64,000 nt of DNA, taken from contig JAJDBW010000047.1 of the NCBI GenBank assembly GCA_029261155.1, positions 152,333-216,332 on the forward strand. Reading direction: 5' to 3'. This document shows positions 9,734 through 18,855 of the stretch, one piece after another. The notes under the pieces are model-generated. The model saw nothing but the letters and a program-made list of their open reading frames with translations. It did not search any database and was not told the DNA's origin. Position numbers and translations under genes: made by a program. Within the stretch, counting starts at the first letter, position 1. The number at the start of each line of letters is the position of its first letter. Source of the DNA: Nitrospirota bacterium (lineage in GTDB: Bacteria; Nitrospirota; Nitrospiria; SBBL01; JAADHI01).

Positions 9734-10879
9734 ATGAAGATCTTATACCATCATCGAACGCTTGGAGACGGCGCAGAGGGAATCCATGTCGCCGAGATTG
9801 TTAATGCCTTTCGAAGCTTGGGGCATGAAGTCAAAGTTGTTTCGTTGATCGGCGAGAAAACCAATGTCCGGTCGGCTTCTCAAAGCCGATGGTCCTTTAT
9901 AAAAAAGCTGATGCCGGGTTTTCTATTTGAGCTCGGCGAGATGGCCTATAACATCCAAGGTTACCTGAAGCTTTCTCGTGCCGTGAAACAGTTTAAGCCG
10001 GATTTTATTTATGACCGTTACGTGAGCTACAATTATTCCGCTGTCGCCGTAGGCCGGCGTTACAAATTGCCGACGATACTCGAAGTGAATTCTCCTTATT
10101 CCTATCAAAAACAGACCTTTGATGAAAGGCTCTATTTCAGTCGCGTGTCACGATTTTTTGAAAGGAAAATTTGCGAGGATGCGCGTTCGGTGATTGTGGT
10201 CTCTAGTCCCCTAAAGCACTTCTTGACCTCGATCGGTGTACCGCAAAGTAAGATTGTGGTGATGCCAAACGGCGCGAACACCGAGTTGTTTAACCCCTCG
10301 ATCAGTGGAGAAGACCTTCGTCAGCACTATGGTTTGGGTGGCAAGGTGGTGATTGGATTCACAGGTATTCTCAGGCCTTGGCATGGTGTGGATTTGTTAA
10401 TTACCGCATTTGCCGGGCTCCTAAAGAACTGGCCGGATCTGCATTTGTTGATTGTGGGGGATGGACCGATTCGTGCCGAGCTGGAAGCCTTGATCGTTGA
10501 ACATCAACTATCCGATCGGGTGACGATCACGGGGCGGCAGCCCCATGAAAAGGTCCGGAAATTTATCGCCGTAATGGATGTCGCGGTCAGTCCGAAGGCC
10601 ACCTTTTACGCCTCTCCAATGAAGATCTTGGAATACATGGCGATGGGAAAAGTGGTCGTAGCGCCGGATATGGAAAATATCAGAGATATTTTAAGTCACG
10701 AAGAAAATGGACTCCTTTTTGAGCCAGGAAATGCCAAAGACCTTGCGGCGGTCCTAGAAAAGCTTTTGGCCGATCCAGAATGCCGAGAAAAACTTGGTCG
10801 GTCGGCGCTGAAAAAGATCGAGACGGAACGCACCTGGTTACACAATGCCCAAGCGGTTATCCGCTTAGTTCAACGCTAA
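9734..10879 (+). CDS. Group-4 glycosyltransferase, last gene of the EPS operon
   Basis: 381 residues, GT-B fold. It has GAEGIHVAEIVNAF at the acceptor loop, MPNGANTELFNP at the domain hinge (around residue 175), GFTGILRPWHG at the start of the donor domain, and PMKILEYMAMGKVVVAP with the conserved donor-binding glutamate. AAAGGAAAA just before the ATG is a convincing ribosome-binding site. It is the last plus-strand gene before a convergent minus-strand pair, so it probably ends the operon. The donor sugar cannot be assigned. Confidence 0.9.
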   Translation: MKILYHHRTLGDGAEGIHVAEIVNAFRSLGHEVKVVSLIGEKTNVRSASQSRWSFIKKLMPGFLFELGEMAYNIQGYLKLSRAVKQFKPDFIYDRYVSYNYSAVAVGRRYKLPTILEVNSPYSYQKQTFDERLYFSRVSRFFERKICEDARSVIVVSSPLKHFLTSIGVPQSKIVVMPNGANTELFNPSISGEDLRQHYGLGGKVVIGFTGILRPWHGVDLLITAFAGLLKNWPDLHLLIVGDGPIRAELEALIVEHQLSDRVTITGRQPHEKVRKFIAVMDVAVSPKATFYASPMKILEYMAMGKVVVAPDMENIRDILSHEENGLLFEPGNAKDLAAVLEKLLADPECREKLGRSALKKIETERTWLHNAQAVIRLVQR

Positions 10880-11057
10880 TACTTCGGCTTGTTTTCGAGC
10901 CTGAACAATTTTCAAGGTAGTGATATGAATCGCTCCAAGTCCCAACCCACCTGATTTGCCAGCACCTCCTCTATTGCCGATGTTCAAGCGGCCTTTCCTT
11001 TTTTCCAAAGCATAAACCTTCTATCCACTTCATCCTTCGATCATTCCTCGGCAAGCC

Positions 11058-13649
11058 CTATTGAATACTGAGGTTCACTGGCGCGGTCGGTGGTGTGGTA
11101 TCAGATGAAATGGTTAAACCTTCCAGCGAAAAGTTGAGCACCCCGTTGCTATTGGATGCCACAGAAACCCCTCCGCTCGCGGGTGTTGTGCTGATTGTTA
11201 CCGTCGTATCGCTGGTCCCGGATGTGGTGGTAATGTGGAAGGTTGTCGAGGGCTTCATGTTGACTAATAGATGCTTTGATTTCGACGCAGCGGGAAAAAA
11301 TTGATAGCTGCTCGAATTGACCGTAAGGACATCCGATGCGTTTTTTGCGAAGAGGACGACCCACTGATTGACGGTGTCATTGACATGCGCACCGGACATT
11401 TTGTTGTCGCTTGAATTCAAGAGCGTTGTCTGTGACATTGCCGAGAGGGAATTGGCATCCCCGAACTGGATGACATTGAGGAAGGTGTCATAGTTTTGTG
11501 CGTTTATCGGCCGTACCTCGATTCTGCCCCAGCCGAGATATTCGTGCATGGCGGGCGTCATTGCCGGGGCGCCCCAGGGCGTCGTTCCGTCATCGTCTCC
11601 GCTCTGGTATTCTTGTCCGGCGCCGCCCAGGGCGTTTATGCGAACCGCACTCGGCAAGAGCGTTTTCATGTAAAACTTACCGTGTGTGTCCGCCGACTCA
11701 AAACGGGAAGTCGAGAGCGAGCCGCGTTTGTTGGTTAAACTCATCGTCGTGGTATTTGTGGAGGTCCATTTCCCTGTCCGTGGGTTTGAGGCACTTCCGT
11801 TTTCAAAGACGGGTTTTTCCGGAATCCAGATCTTCCATATCTTTTCATCCGTGCTGGGATTAAGTACGTTTAAACGGTCGAAGACAACCACAAACTCTTT
11901 ATTCGTTGCACCGCTTAAATAAACGAATTCTCTTTGTGAAATGTCTGCAGTCGCGGAGAGCCAGCGGTTCGAATTGTCGTAGGCAATGTAATTATAATCT
12001 GGGCTGTTTAATGTCTCCGCAATGACCGTTCCCGCGATCCTCGGGGGTTTGGGAATGCCGCGGGCGACCCAGAAGGGGTCGTCATCGTCTTTATCGTAAT
12101 CGAGTCCAGGGTCAGACGTGCCTTTGTGAATGCCAATGGCATTATCAAAGAAAGAGGGTCGGCCATATCCTTCTTTATCGAGAAGTGCATCTCCGCTTTT
12201 TGAATTGGCTGGTTTTAGGATTAGGTTTCCGTATTTATGGATACTAAATTGGCCGACGTCACTGGTATCGTGTCCGTACAACATGTAGTTCTTTGCCCAG
12301 AAGACCACTTGGCTGTCACCGCTTCCATAGCCGGATTTCATCACAACCTCACCGAGTCCGAGTTTTTGCGTTTTTGTAATATTCATTTGATCGGGTGTCT
12401 TTTTTGTGATGTCTCTGTCTCCATAGATGAACCAATAAAGGACTGCGTTTGTCCAAGTTCCTCCATAGTCTGTGATCACCCCATCACAAGCATCAGGAAT
12501 GGCATCATTATAAACCCACTTCGCGAGCGCGGCATTTGGATTTCCAGAATGCCTGAGCATGCCTGCATTCAGAATGGACGTTTTACATTCAGGACCCGGA
12601 ATGCCACCCGAAATGTCTCCCCATCTCTCTAAATAGGGTGGACACGCGCTGTTCCCACCGGATCCGCATTCTTTTAAGAGGCTGTGCGGTTTTAGGTTTG
12701 AAGCTAAGAAGATAGAGTAAGTACTAAAATATGGCGTAGAAGAGATGTAGTCTGTCCCTAAAGCACTAGAAAACATTGAGAATGCGAAACTTAGGTTTAA
12801 AAATCCATCACGAAGATATCCGCCAGAACTTTCATGCCATCCCGTTCCATCTGGGTAAAAACGGCTCAACTCCACCATTACGCGATCAAACCAAATGGTA
12901 TGGAAAGCATCATACATTTCAGCTTGTTTAGGGTCTGCGATCTCGGGATCATTGTAAAAAGCTAAGATACCGAGAATGTCTTCGAGATTCGCGGATGTTT
13001 TATTATTTGCCATAAAATACTTTTTGGAGGCGGAAATGGGCTGAGTTAAAAGGTTTGGGACATCATACTTAATGTCGTAGTTAGAGATAAATGCATTGAT
13101 AATAGCGGTTCGATCCGGACCACTCATGTAAGCGTAACACCAATCATAGGTGACCATCGCGGACAAAAAAAGCGTTTCAGGGTAGCCACGTCCAAGACGT
13201 CCGTGTTCCTGTTGTTCTGAAGTAATGGCCGGTGGATTACTAATAAATGATAACTGTGTCTTGGCATAGAATACAGCCTTATTGCAAAACTCTTGTGGCG
13301 TATCTAGATCTTGGGCAAAAGTAAATCCTTTGCTTTGCATCTGTGCGGGATCAAGTAAAGCCATGAAGGCATAATTTAAACCGCCCCACTCATTTTCGAT
13401 TTTCGATGCCTTTTGGAAATCGTTTAATCCTGTATTCGGGTCATTTAAGAGCTCAATAAAGTCCTGAAACTCCGTCGCATAGTGAGTTTTAATTCTGTCT
13501 CTCAGTGCGGGGAGATCGTTCGCCGTTAAAAAAAGCCGTGGATGTTGGCCTAAGGCAAGCGGACTGGTCGGAGGGGGTGTTGCCGTGTGCCCGCTTACGG
13601 AAGTTAAAAAGATAAATAGCACTGTGAATACGGTTGCAAATTTATTCAT
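11058..13649 (-). CDS. Secreted heparinase II/III-like protein with truncated C-terminal linker
   Basis: 863 residues. A clear Sec signal peptide (KFATVFTVLFIFLTSVSGHTA) precedes HPRLFLTANDLPALRDRI, the typical opening of heparinase II/III-like and alginate-lyase-like secreted proteins. The toroid region includes MVTYDWCYAYM. The C-terminal sandwich has GHDTSDVGQFSIHKYGNLIL, close to the heparinase consensus. The protein ends abruptly in DTTPPTAPVNLSIQ, which normally opens a fibronectin type III-like domain that is missing here. AAAGGA before ATG supports the start. It lies 61 bases downstream of the beta-helix gene and is probably co-transcribed with it. Likely role: periplasmic or extracellular processing of acidic polysaccharide, possibly the one made by the neighbouring locus (inference). 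Confidence 0.8.
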   Translation of the reverse strand: MNKFATVFTVLFIFLTSVSGHTATPPPTSPLALGQHPRLFLTANDLPALRDRIKTHYATEFQDFIELLNDPNTGLNDFQKASKIENEWGGLNYAFMALLDPAQMQSKGFTFAQDLDTPQEFCNKAVFYAKTQLSFISNPPAITSEQQEHGRLGRGYPETLFLSAMVTYDWCYAYMSGPDRTAIINAFISNYDIKYDVPNLLTQPISASKKYFMANNKTSANLEDILGILAFYNDPEIADPKQAEMYDAFHTIWFDRVMVELSRFYPDGTGWHESSGGYLRDGFLNLSFAFSMFSSALGTDYISSTPYFSTYSIFLASNLKPHSLLKECGSGGNSACPPYLERWGDISGGIPGPECKTSILNAGMLRHSGNPNAALAKWVYNDAIPDACDGVITDYGGTWTNAVLYWFIYGDRDITKKTPDQMNITKTQKLGLGEVVMKSGYGSGDSQVVFWAKNYMLYGHDTSDVGQFSIHKYGNLILKPANSKSGDALLDKEGYGRPSFFDNAIGIHKGTSDPGLDYDKDDDDPFWVARGIPKPPRIAGTVIAETLNSPDYNYIAYDNSNRWLSATADISQREFVYLSGATNKEFVVVFDRLNVLNPSTDEKIWKIWIPEKPVFENGSASNPRTGKWTSTNTTTMSLTNKRGSLSTSRFESADTHGKFYMKTLLPSAVRINALGGAGQEYQSGDDDGTTPWGAPAMTPAMHEYLGWGRIEVRPINAQNYDTFLNVIQFGDANSLSAMSQTTLLNSSDNKMSGAHVNDTVNQWVVLFAKNASDVLTVNSSSYQFFPAASKSKHLLVNMKPSTTFHITTTSGTSDTTVTISTTPASGGVSVASNSNGVLNFSLEGLTISSDTTPPTAPVNLSIQ

Positions 13650-13710
13650 CGCGATTGTTGTCCTTTCTTTACATAAACCAAACGAAGTCTTCCTGATCGA
13701 TTACTGATTG

Positions 13711-15129
13711 TTAGCCCGAAATTTGGAGCCCTGTCGGGGTGGACGGGGGCGTCGTGTCTTGTCCTGGGTTGTGCTCAAGGGCTCCGAGATCCGGCGCCGA
13801 ACCATTGTAATTGAAACCGGCGAGGGTGCCCGCATCAATCGCCGGGCTCCCTGTCTTTAAACGATAGTCGTGACTGCCTAGCCCTTCGAATAGCGGGTCG
13901 CTTCCGCTTGTGTCGCTTCCATGACTCAAGCTGCCCGCGCTGCTTTGAAACCACCCATTGTGACTGATGTCTAGGTTCGAGAAGGGGGATTTTATGGATG
14001 GGTTTCCCGAAAGGTAAACCAAATTATTTTTCATCAGGCCGCCGTCAACGCTCGGGACGGAGCCGCCAAGCCCGGATTCGAATCGAAACGCGTTCGATCC
14101 GATATTCACGAGCGTATTGTTGACAACGGTCAGGTTTTTCAGGCCGTCGAACTTTAATGCGTATGAAGTCATATCGTAGATGATGTTTTTAATGACGCTG
14201 TTGTTCTCTTGTATAAAGGACGCGCCGCCTTCCTGCCGCATTTCAATTCCCGACAATCCATCACCGATTCTGTTTTCTTCGATCGTGATATTCCGGCAGC
14301 CCTTTTGGACAACAATCGTTTTATTGTTTTTGTAGCCTGTCATGGTGTTGCCTTTAACCAGTACCGTGTCGCCGGCTTTAAAATCGAGTGCATTTTCCGT
14401 TTGCCCGCTTTGGCTTGATCCATCGATAAAGACATTGTCCAGGATCTGGATGTTTTTCGCATAGCTCGTAATCGCTTGCCCCGTTTCTCCAAAGATCTGA
14501 ATGCCGTCACCGCTGCACTTTTCTATTGTGTTGCCTCTGATCATAATGTCGGTAATCGAGGGGCTTCGGTCCGTATCGATCATGATGCAATGGGCATCGC
14601 GCCGCGTGCCGCCGTCAATCCAGAAAAAGTTGTGGATGTAGGAATCCTCAATGGTGATGAAGGTTGCATTTTCTATCGAGATGCCTTCTCGCTGGCCATT
14701 TCGAATTTCTAGGTTGCGAAGTACGATATGGTCACCATTCACCTTAATGGCATCCGAGGTGGCGTTGCCTTGATCCACGGTGAGATCTTGAAAAACCCAG
14801 TAATCCCGGTTTAAGTTGAGTCGCGTCCCTGCCGTCCCCGTGATGACGACTTTCTCGTTGGGGTAAGCCTTTACGATCATTTCTTGTGTGGTATTTCCAT
14901 TTATCGGAAGGGAGAGCCCCTCGTTGTAGATTAGTCCCACGCTATTGCCTCGAATTAAAAGCGTATCACCGGGGCTTAGGCGATCGATCCCTTCCTGAAT
15001 GCTTTTAAAAGGCGAAGTGTTTGATCCATTGCCACTGGAGGATACACGATTATCGGTGTAATAGTCGGCTGCAAAAAGTGGAAGGCTTTGCAGTAGGATA
15101 AAAACGGTGCTTAATAGAATACGAAAAAT
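13711..15129 (-). CDS. Secreted right-handed parallel beta-helix protein (apparent AUU start)
   Basis: A signal peptide (FRILLSTVFILLQSLPLFAADYY) is followed by a DUF1565-like opening (GSNTSPFKSIQEGIDRL) and many beta-helix coils with asparagine ladders (VNNTLVNIGSNAF, NNLVYLSGN), as in pectate-lyase-like or C5-epimerase-like proteins. It ends in LGALEHN and then DTTPPSTPTGLQISG. The frame is open upstream to an ATG at 15309, but those 60 residues do not look like a signal peptide. The best ribosome-binding site (AAGGAGG, 15141-15135) sits five bases before an in-frame ATT at 15129, giving 472 residues, so I place the start there. No ATG, GTG or TTG in frame is near. The likely substrate is an extracellular polysaccharide. 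Confidence 0.72.
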   Translation of the reverse strand: MFRILLSTVFILLQSLPLFAADYYTDNRVSSSGNGSNTSPFKSIQEGIDRLSPGDTLLIRGNSVGLIYNEGLSLPINGNTTQEMIVKAYPNEKVVITGTAGTRLNLNRDYWVFQDLTVDQGNATSDAIKVNGDHIVLRNLEIRNGQREGISIENATFITIEDSYIHNFFWIDGGTRRDAHCIMIDTDRSPSITDIMIRGNTIEKCSGDGIQIFGETGQAITSYAKNIQILDNVFIDGSSQSGQTENALDFKAGDTVLVKGNTMTGYKNNKTIVVQKGCRNITIEENRIGDGLSGIEMRQEGGASFIQENNSVIKNIIYDMTSYALKFDGLKNLTVVNNTLVNIGSNAFRFESGLGGSVPSVDGGLMKNNLVYLSGNPSIKSPFSNLDISHNGWFQSSAGSLSHGSDTSGSDPLFEGLGSHDYRLKTGSPAIDAGTLAGFNYNGSAPDLGALEHNPGQDTTPPSTPTGLQISG

Positions 15130-15309
15130 GGCAACCTCCTTGGCATGGGCAAAATACTGTAACGCACCGGGACCTCTAAAATCCAAGGGACAGTGTTCAG
15201 CGATATTATAAAATGAACGTAGCCGAATATGGAAAAGCAATTTGTACGCCTCTCGGTTATTTCTAGGCTTAAAAGCAAACAGTTTACTATTATTGTTGAA
15301 ATATCCCAA

Positions 15310-15871
15310 TTCTGGCCCTGGATTTACGCTCGGTCTCGACCTTTAGGGTAATCGAGTTGGTAATGGGCGTTCTAGTATTGTGGAGTTATCTTCAGCATGA
15401 TCAATGGCAAATCCCTTGCCCGTATTCCTAGACGCATAGGGTTAAATCATGAAGACATTTGTATTTTTGATAGATAGAAAGGAGGTCCGTGAAGTCGTTA
15501 ATCTCAATGTAAACAAGCCCCTTTAAAGTTTTAAGTCCTTTTTGGAGCAATGGCTTGCCCAGCTCATTTTACTTTTATGGTCGAGTCGATAACCCACCAT
15601 CTGTCACGAAAACGCGAACTCGGCCATTGCCTCGTGCTGGGGATCAAGTTGTTCTGAGCTTAGCAGAAGATATAAGCAATTGCTATTGAAGATTAATTTG
15701 TCTCAGTGCAACGACAAGAAATACAGAAAAAGTGCGATTGAGGGTTTACCTTATCAAATAACGGTCGTCTCCCTTTGGCGACAGAGAGGCGAACCCAGGG
15801 TCCATCCTTTTGATTTGTGGTCTTGATGCCTCCTCACTTGCAGTCAGGGCTAGGCTCGGCATAATATAAAG
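15310..15871. other. Non-coding stretch between the beta-helix gene and rnpB
   Basis: About 560 bases hold no ORF I would defend. An AAAGGAGGT box near 15480 is followed by GTG and a stop after seven codons. The last 35 bases hold the rnpB promoter. The promoter of the divergent minus-strand pair should lie in its left part, but I cannot pick one convincingly. Confidence 0.5.
15838..15870 (+). promoter_or_regulatory. Sigma-70-type promoter of rnpB
   Basis: TTGCAG at 15838-15843 and CATAAT at 15860-15865 are separated by 16 bases. Transcription would start near 15872, exactly where the P1 helix of RNase P RNA begins. This agreement is the main support. Confidence 0.5.
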
Positions 15872-16261
15872 GCGCTTGAAGCTGCACGGATGACCGCGCT
15901 TCGTCTTTTGGCGGGGGGAGGAAAGTCCGAGCTCCACAGGGCAGGGTGGTCGCTAACGGCGACTGGGGGTGACCCTAAGGAAAGTGCCACAGAAAATAAA
16001 CCGCCCGCCTCGGCGGGTAAGGGTGAAACGGCGAGGTAAGAGCTCACCGCTTCGGTGGCGACATCGAAGGCAGGGCAAACCCCACCCGGAGCAAGACCAA
16101 ATAGAGACACAAGAAGCTGGTTCGCCGGTTTCGAAGGGCGGCCCGCCCAAGGTGTCCGGGTTCGGTCGCTAGAACCCGATGGCAACATCGGGTCCAGAGA
16201 AATGGTCATCACCCCGGTTTTGCCGGGGAACAGAACTCGGCTTATGTGCAACTTCAGCTTA
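15872..16261 (+). ncRNA. rnpB: RNase P RNA, bacterial type A
   Basis: Conserved landmarks in order: GAAGCTG opening, GAGGAAAGTCCGAGCTCC (CR-I), CAGGGCAGGGTGGT, AAGTGCCACAGAAA, CCGCC...GTAAGGGTGAAACGG, CCCACCCGGAGCAAG with CAAATAGAGAC (CR-IV region), and the closing ACAGAACTCGGCTTA. The 5' GCTTGAAGCTGCAC pairs with the 3' GTGCAACTTCAGC to form P1. The RNA is the catalytic part of RNase P, which removes the 5' leader from tRNA precursors. It has its own promoter just upstream and a strong terminator just downstream. Ends are set from P1 and are accurate to a few bases. Confidence 0.97.
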
Positions 16262-16297
16262 AGCGGGGGAAGGCGAATGCTTTCCCCCGCTTTTTTT
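16261..16297 (+). terminator. Rho-independent terminator of rnpB
   Basis: An 11-base-pair perfect stem (AAGCGGGGGAA with TTCCCCCGCTT) closes a ten-base loop and runs into seven T residues. It directly follows the P1 3' strand of RNase P RNA. Confidence 0.92.
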
Positions 16298-16412
16298 ACT
16301 CTATTGGTAATTGATTTTAGCGCTTTTTTTCTACATAATCCTCAAGCTAAAAAGGGCGTCCATTGGGTCTGTTGCCGTCCTTGATCTTTAATAAGATGTC
16401 GAAAGGAAAGTC

Positions 16413-16772
16413 ATGAGTAAAGTGAAAATCTATCAATATGAGCGCTGTAGCACCTGTCGGAAGGCCTTGAAATATCTCGATGCCAAAGGGGTCACCTACA
16501 AAAGCCTGCCCATCGTCGAACAAGCCCCAACGAAAACGGAACTGAAAACCGCCCTAAAGGCCTTCGGAGGCGATCTCCGTAAACTGTTTAACACCTCCGG
16601 TCAGGTTTACCGGGAGATGGGGTTAAGCACTAAGATCAAAACCATGACGGACAAGGACGCCATCGACTTGCTCAACGCGAATGGCAAGCTGGTGAAACGT
16701 CCCTTCGTCTTGACGGATCATGCCGTGCTCGTCGGTTTTAAAGAAGAAGAGTGGAGCAAGGTTTTTAAATAA
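16413..16772 (+). CDS. ArsC/Spx-family thioredoxin-fold protein
   Basis: 119 residues, the usual length for the ArsC-related family. The CSTCRKALKYL motif (residues 13-23) provides the CxxC of this branch, and KRPFVLTD near residue 93 is the conserved basic loop. Family members are glutaredoxin-linked arsenate reductases, Spx-type regulators or of unknown role (YffB). No ars genes are nearby, so arsenate reduction is not implied. AAAGGA 7 bases before ATG supports the start. It begins a five-gene plus-strand cluster. Confidence 0.87.
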   Translation: MSKVKIYQYERCSTCRKALKYLDAKGVTYKSLPIVEQAPTKTELKTALKAFGGDLRKLFNTSGQVYREMGLSTKIKTMTDKDAIDLLNANGKLVKRPFVLTDHAVLVGFKEEEWSKVFK

Positions 16773-16794
16773 ATGAGTGAAGGAGCGATTAGGC

Positions 16795-17265
16795 ATGAAA
16801 CACTATTGGTTGATGAAGACGGAGCCCGGCGAATATTCGATCGACGATCTTAAAAAAGACAAGAGCACCGGCTGGGACGGCGTTCGTAACTATCAGGCCC
16901 GGAATTTTATGCGCGATCAAATGCGCGTGGGCGACGGCGTCTTTTTTTATCATAGCAATGCCAAGCCCGGCGCGGTGGGCATCGCAGGCCTCGCCAAGGT
17001 CTGCAAGGCCGCCTACCCTGACGACACGGCCTGGGACGAAAACGACAAGCACTTCGATCCGAAAAGCAATTCTGAAAATCCCATTTGGTTTCGTGTGGAT
17101 GTCCGTTTCGTAAAAAAATGCCCTGAGGTGATTACGCTTCAAAAACTGAAAGCAACCCCCGGACTGGAAAAAATGGTAGTCACGCAAAAAGGCAGCCGGC
17201 TTTCCGTGCAACCGGTCTCGCCCGATGAATGGGAACTCATCTTAAAGATGCCGGAATGGGTTTAA
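16795..17265 (+). CDS. EVE-domain protein
   Basis: 156 residues from the ATG at 16795. The frame extends to a GTG at 16777, but GAAGGAG eight bases ahead of this ATG and the canonical opening KHYWLMKTEPGEYSIDDL favour the shorter form. WDGVRNYQARNFM and FYHSNA are the signature of EVE domains, which have a PUA-like fold and are thought to bind modified bases in DNA or RNA. The domain fills the whole protein. It shares ten bases with the next gene. Cellular role unknown; no restriction or other defence genes accompany it here. Confidence 0.9.
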   Translation: MKHYWLMKTEPGEYSIDDLKKDKSTGWDGVRNYQARNFMRDQMRVGDGVFFYHSNAKPGAVGIAGLAKVCKAAYPDDTAWDENDKHFDPKSNSENPIWFRVDVRFVKKCPEVITLQKLKATPGLEKMVVTQKGSRLSVQPVSPDEWELILKMPEWV

Positions 17266-18527
17266 GGCCTTCTTGGCGAGCGGGTAGTTCGTCCTCTCCT
17301 TTCGTCGCCAGCCTCGCGCTCTTTCTGGTTTTAATTTTTCCTCCTGCGATCCAGGCGCAAGACGCGTCACCGTCCCTAAGCAAGAGCGCGCAAGTTTTTC
17401 TGGTCACCGTGGGGCCGGGAACCCTGGTCTGGGAGCGGTTCGGTCACAACGGTCTTTGGATTCGCGATCAAGAACGCCGCATCGACCTCATCTATCATTG
17501 GGGCCTCTTTAGTTTTCAGTCGGGGAATTTCTGGCCCAAGTTCCTGCAAGGTTATATGGACTATTCCATCGGCGCCACGCCTTCCAACTCTTTTTTTCAA
17601 TATAACGCGGAAAATGATCGCGAAATACATCTTCAGGAACTAAACCTAAGCGCCGATCAAAAAACCGCGCTCTTCCAACTTTTAAAAGAAAATGACTCCG
17701 ACGGCAAGCGCATCTACCGCTATGATTATTACTTGGATAATTGTTCCACGCGCGCACGCGACGCCATTGATACGATTATTGGAGGGGTCATCGCCAAGGC
17801 GACACAAGACAAGGGAAGCGGACAAAGTTTTCGGGCACATACGCGGCGACTGCTCCAAGGAGTGTTCTTTCCCTATTTGGGCATCCACATCGGTTTGGGG
17901 CATCCGGCCGATGACGACATTTCGGTCTGGGAGGAAATGTTCACCCCCATGGCGCTTCGACGCCACCTTAATGAAATTGCTCTGCCCGACGGCGCGCCTC
18001 TGGTGCTTTCCGACAATCTCATCTTCGAGTCCAAGTCCCTCGCCGAACCCAAGGAAGTGCCTTCCTTTCTTTCGACCTATTTATCCTTCAGCGGAACCCT
18101 CGCAGCACTCCTCATCATTCTTGGGTACCTATTGGCGGCGGGCAAGGGCTGGGTGCGGGTATTGCTCGCCTTCATCGGCGCCTTGTGGAGTCTGCTTTCG
18201 GGCATCATTGGAACGGTTCTCTTGTTGATTTGGTTTTTCACCGAACACCGCTTCGGGCATTGGAACGAAAACCTTCTGCAATTCAATCCACTGTCCTTGT
18301 GGGTCGCGTTTTATTTTTTTATAAGCCTCTTCCGCAAACGCTTGAACAAACGGACCTTGCCGCTGCTCTACACCCTCGCCGCATTATCCTTGGCGGGTTT
18401 CGTACTACAACTTATCCCCGGCTTTAATCAAGTCAACGGCGAAGTCATTGTTCTTGCGCTTCCTGTTCATTTGGCTTTAGTTTGGGCCCTGCGGGTTTCA
18501 GGGAGTGGTTCAAGAGAAGAGGGGTGA
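17256..18527 (+). CDS. DUF4105 membrane protein with N-terminal periplasmic domain
   Basis: 423 residues from the ATG at 17256. A frame extension to 17229 adds nine polar residues and buries the start deeper in the EVE gene. A signal-peptide-like stretch (FVASLALFLVLIFPP) precedes the DUF4105 domain: VTVGPGTLVWERFGHNGLWI, FSFQSGNF and YDYYLDNCSTRARD, containing a possible His/Cys active site (His near 70, NC near 162). Four to five transmembrane segments follow from about residue 280. The domain resembles a periplasmic NlpC/P60- or lacto-N-biosidase-like module, but its function is not established. Confidence 0.82.
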   Translation: MGLRPSWRAGSSSSPFVASLALFLVLIFPPAIQAQDASPSLSKSAQVFLVTVGPGTLVWERFGHNGLWIRDQERRIDLIYHWGLFSFQSGNFWPKFLQGYMDYSIGATPSNSFFQYNAENDREIHLQELNLSADQKTALFQLLKENDSDGKRIYRYDYYLDNCSTRARDAIDTIIGGVIAKATQDKGSGQSFRAHTRRLLQGVFFPYLGIHIGLGHPADDDISVWEEMFTPMALRRHLNEIALPDGAPLVLSDNLIFESKSLAEPKEVPSFLSTYLSFSGTLAALLIILGYLLAAGKGWVRVLLAFIGALWSLLSGIIGTVLLLIWFFTEHRFGHWNENLLQFNPLSLWVAFYFFISLFRKRLNKRTLPLLYTLAALSLAGFVLQLIPGFNQVNGEVIVLALPVHLALVWALRVSGSGSREEG

Positions 18528-18573
18528 AGGAGTATAGATTTTTGGATTTAGGTTTTTTACTTTTTCCTTTTGT

Positions 18574-18843
18574 ATGGTATATAGACCTTCTTCCTATCTT
18601 AAAGAGGGTTCCGGAAATCTTGGTACAGCGATTCTTCTTGTGATTCCTGCGCTCGACTATGGTAAGGGGCGGATTGGCCCGGTTCTGCTAATTGTTTTCG
18701 CGGCTGTACTCATTGCGACCCACTTCACCCACGCGAGGCGGCAGGCCGAGCACGAGCTTCATTTTCTCTGGCACACAGACGACGAGGACAGAAAGAAGGT
18801 TCTCGAAGACATGGCTGGACGACTCAACATAAAACTCAAGTAA
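18574..18843 (+). CDS. Small putative membrane protein, unknown
   Basis: 89 residues. A hydrophobic stretch (IGPVLLIVFAAVLIATHF, about residues 33-50) and a weaker one before it, followed by a charged C-terminal tail (HTDDEDRKKVLEDMAGRL) that could be helical. No convincing ribosome-binding site is seen ahead of the start. The ORF fits between two real genes on the same strand and ends 12 bases before the next start, whose AAGGAG box overlaps the stop of this one. I do not recognise the family. It may be real but could be chance. Confidence 0.45.
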   Translation: MVYRPSSYLKEGSGNLGTAILLVIPALDYGKGRIGPVLLIVFAAVLIATHFTHARRQAEHELHFLWHTDDEDRKKVLEDMAGRLNIKLK

Positions 18844-18855
18844 GGAGAAATCTGT

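Noticed and set aside
15850..16384. Several ORFs on both strands
   Set aside because: They lie inside RNase P RNA, which is certain.
16413..16772. Arsenic resistance
   Set aside because: Only one ArsC/Spx-type protein, with no arsR, arsB or acr3 nearby.
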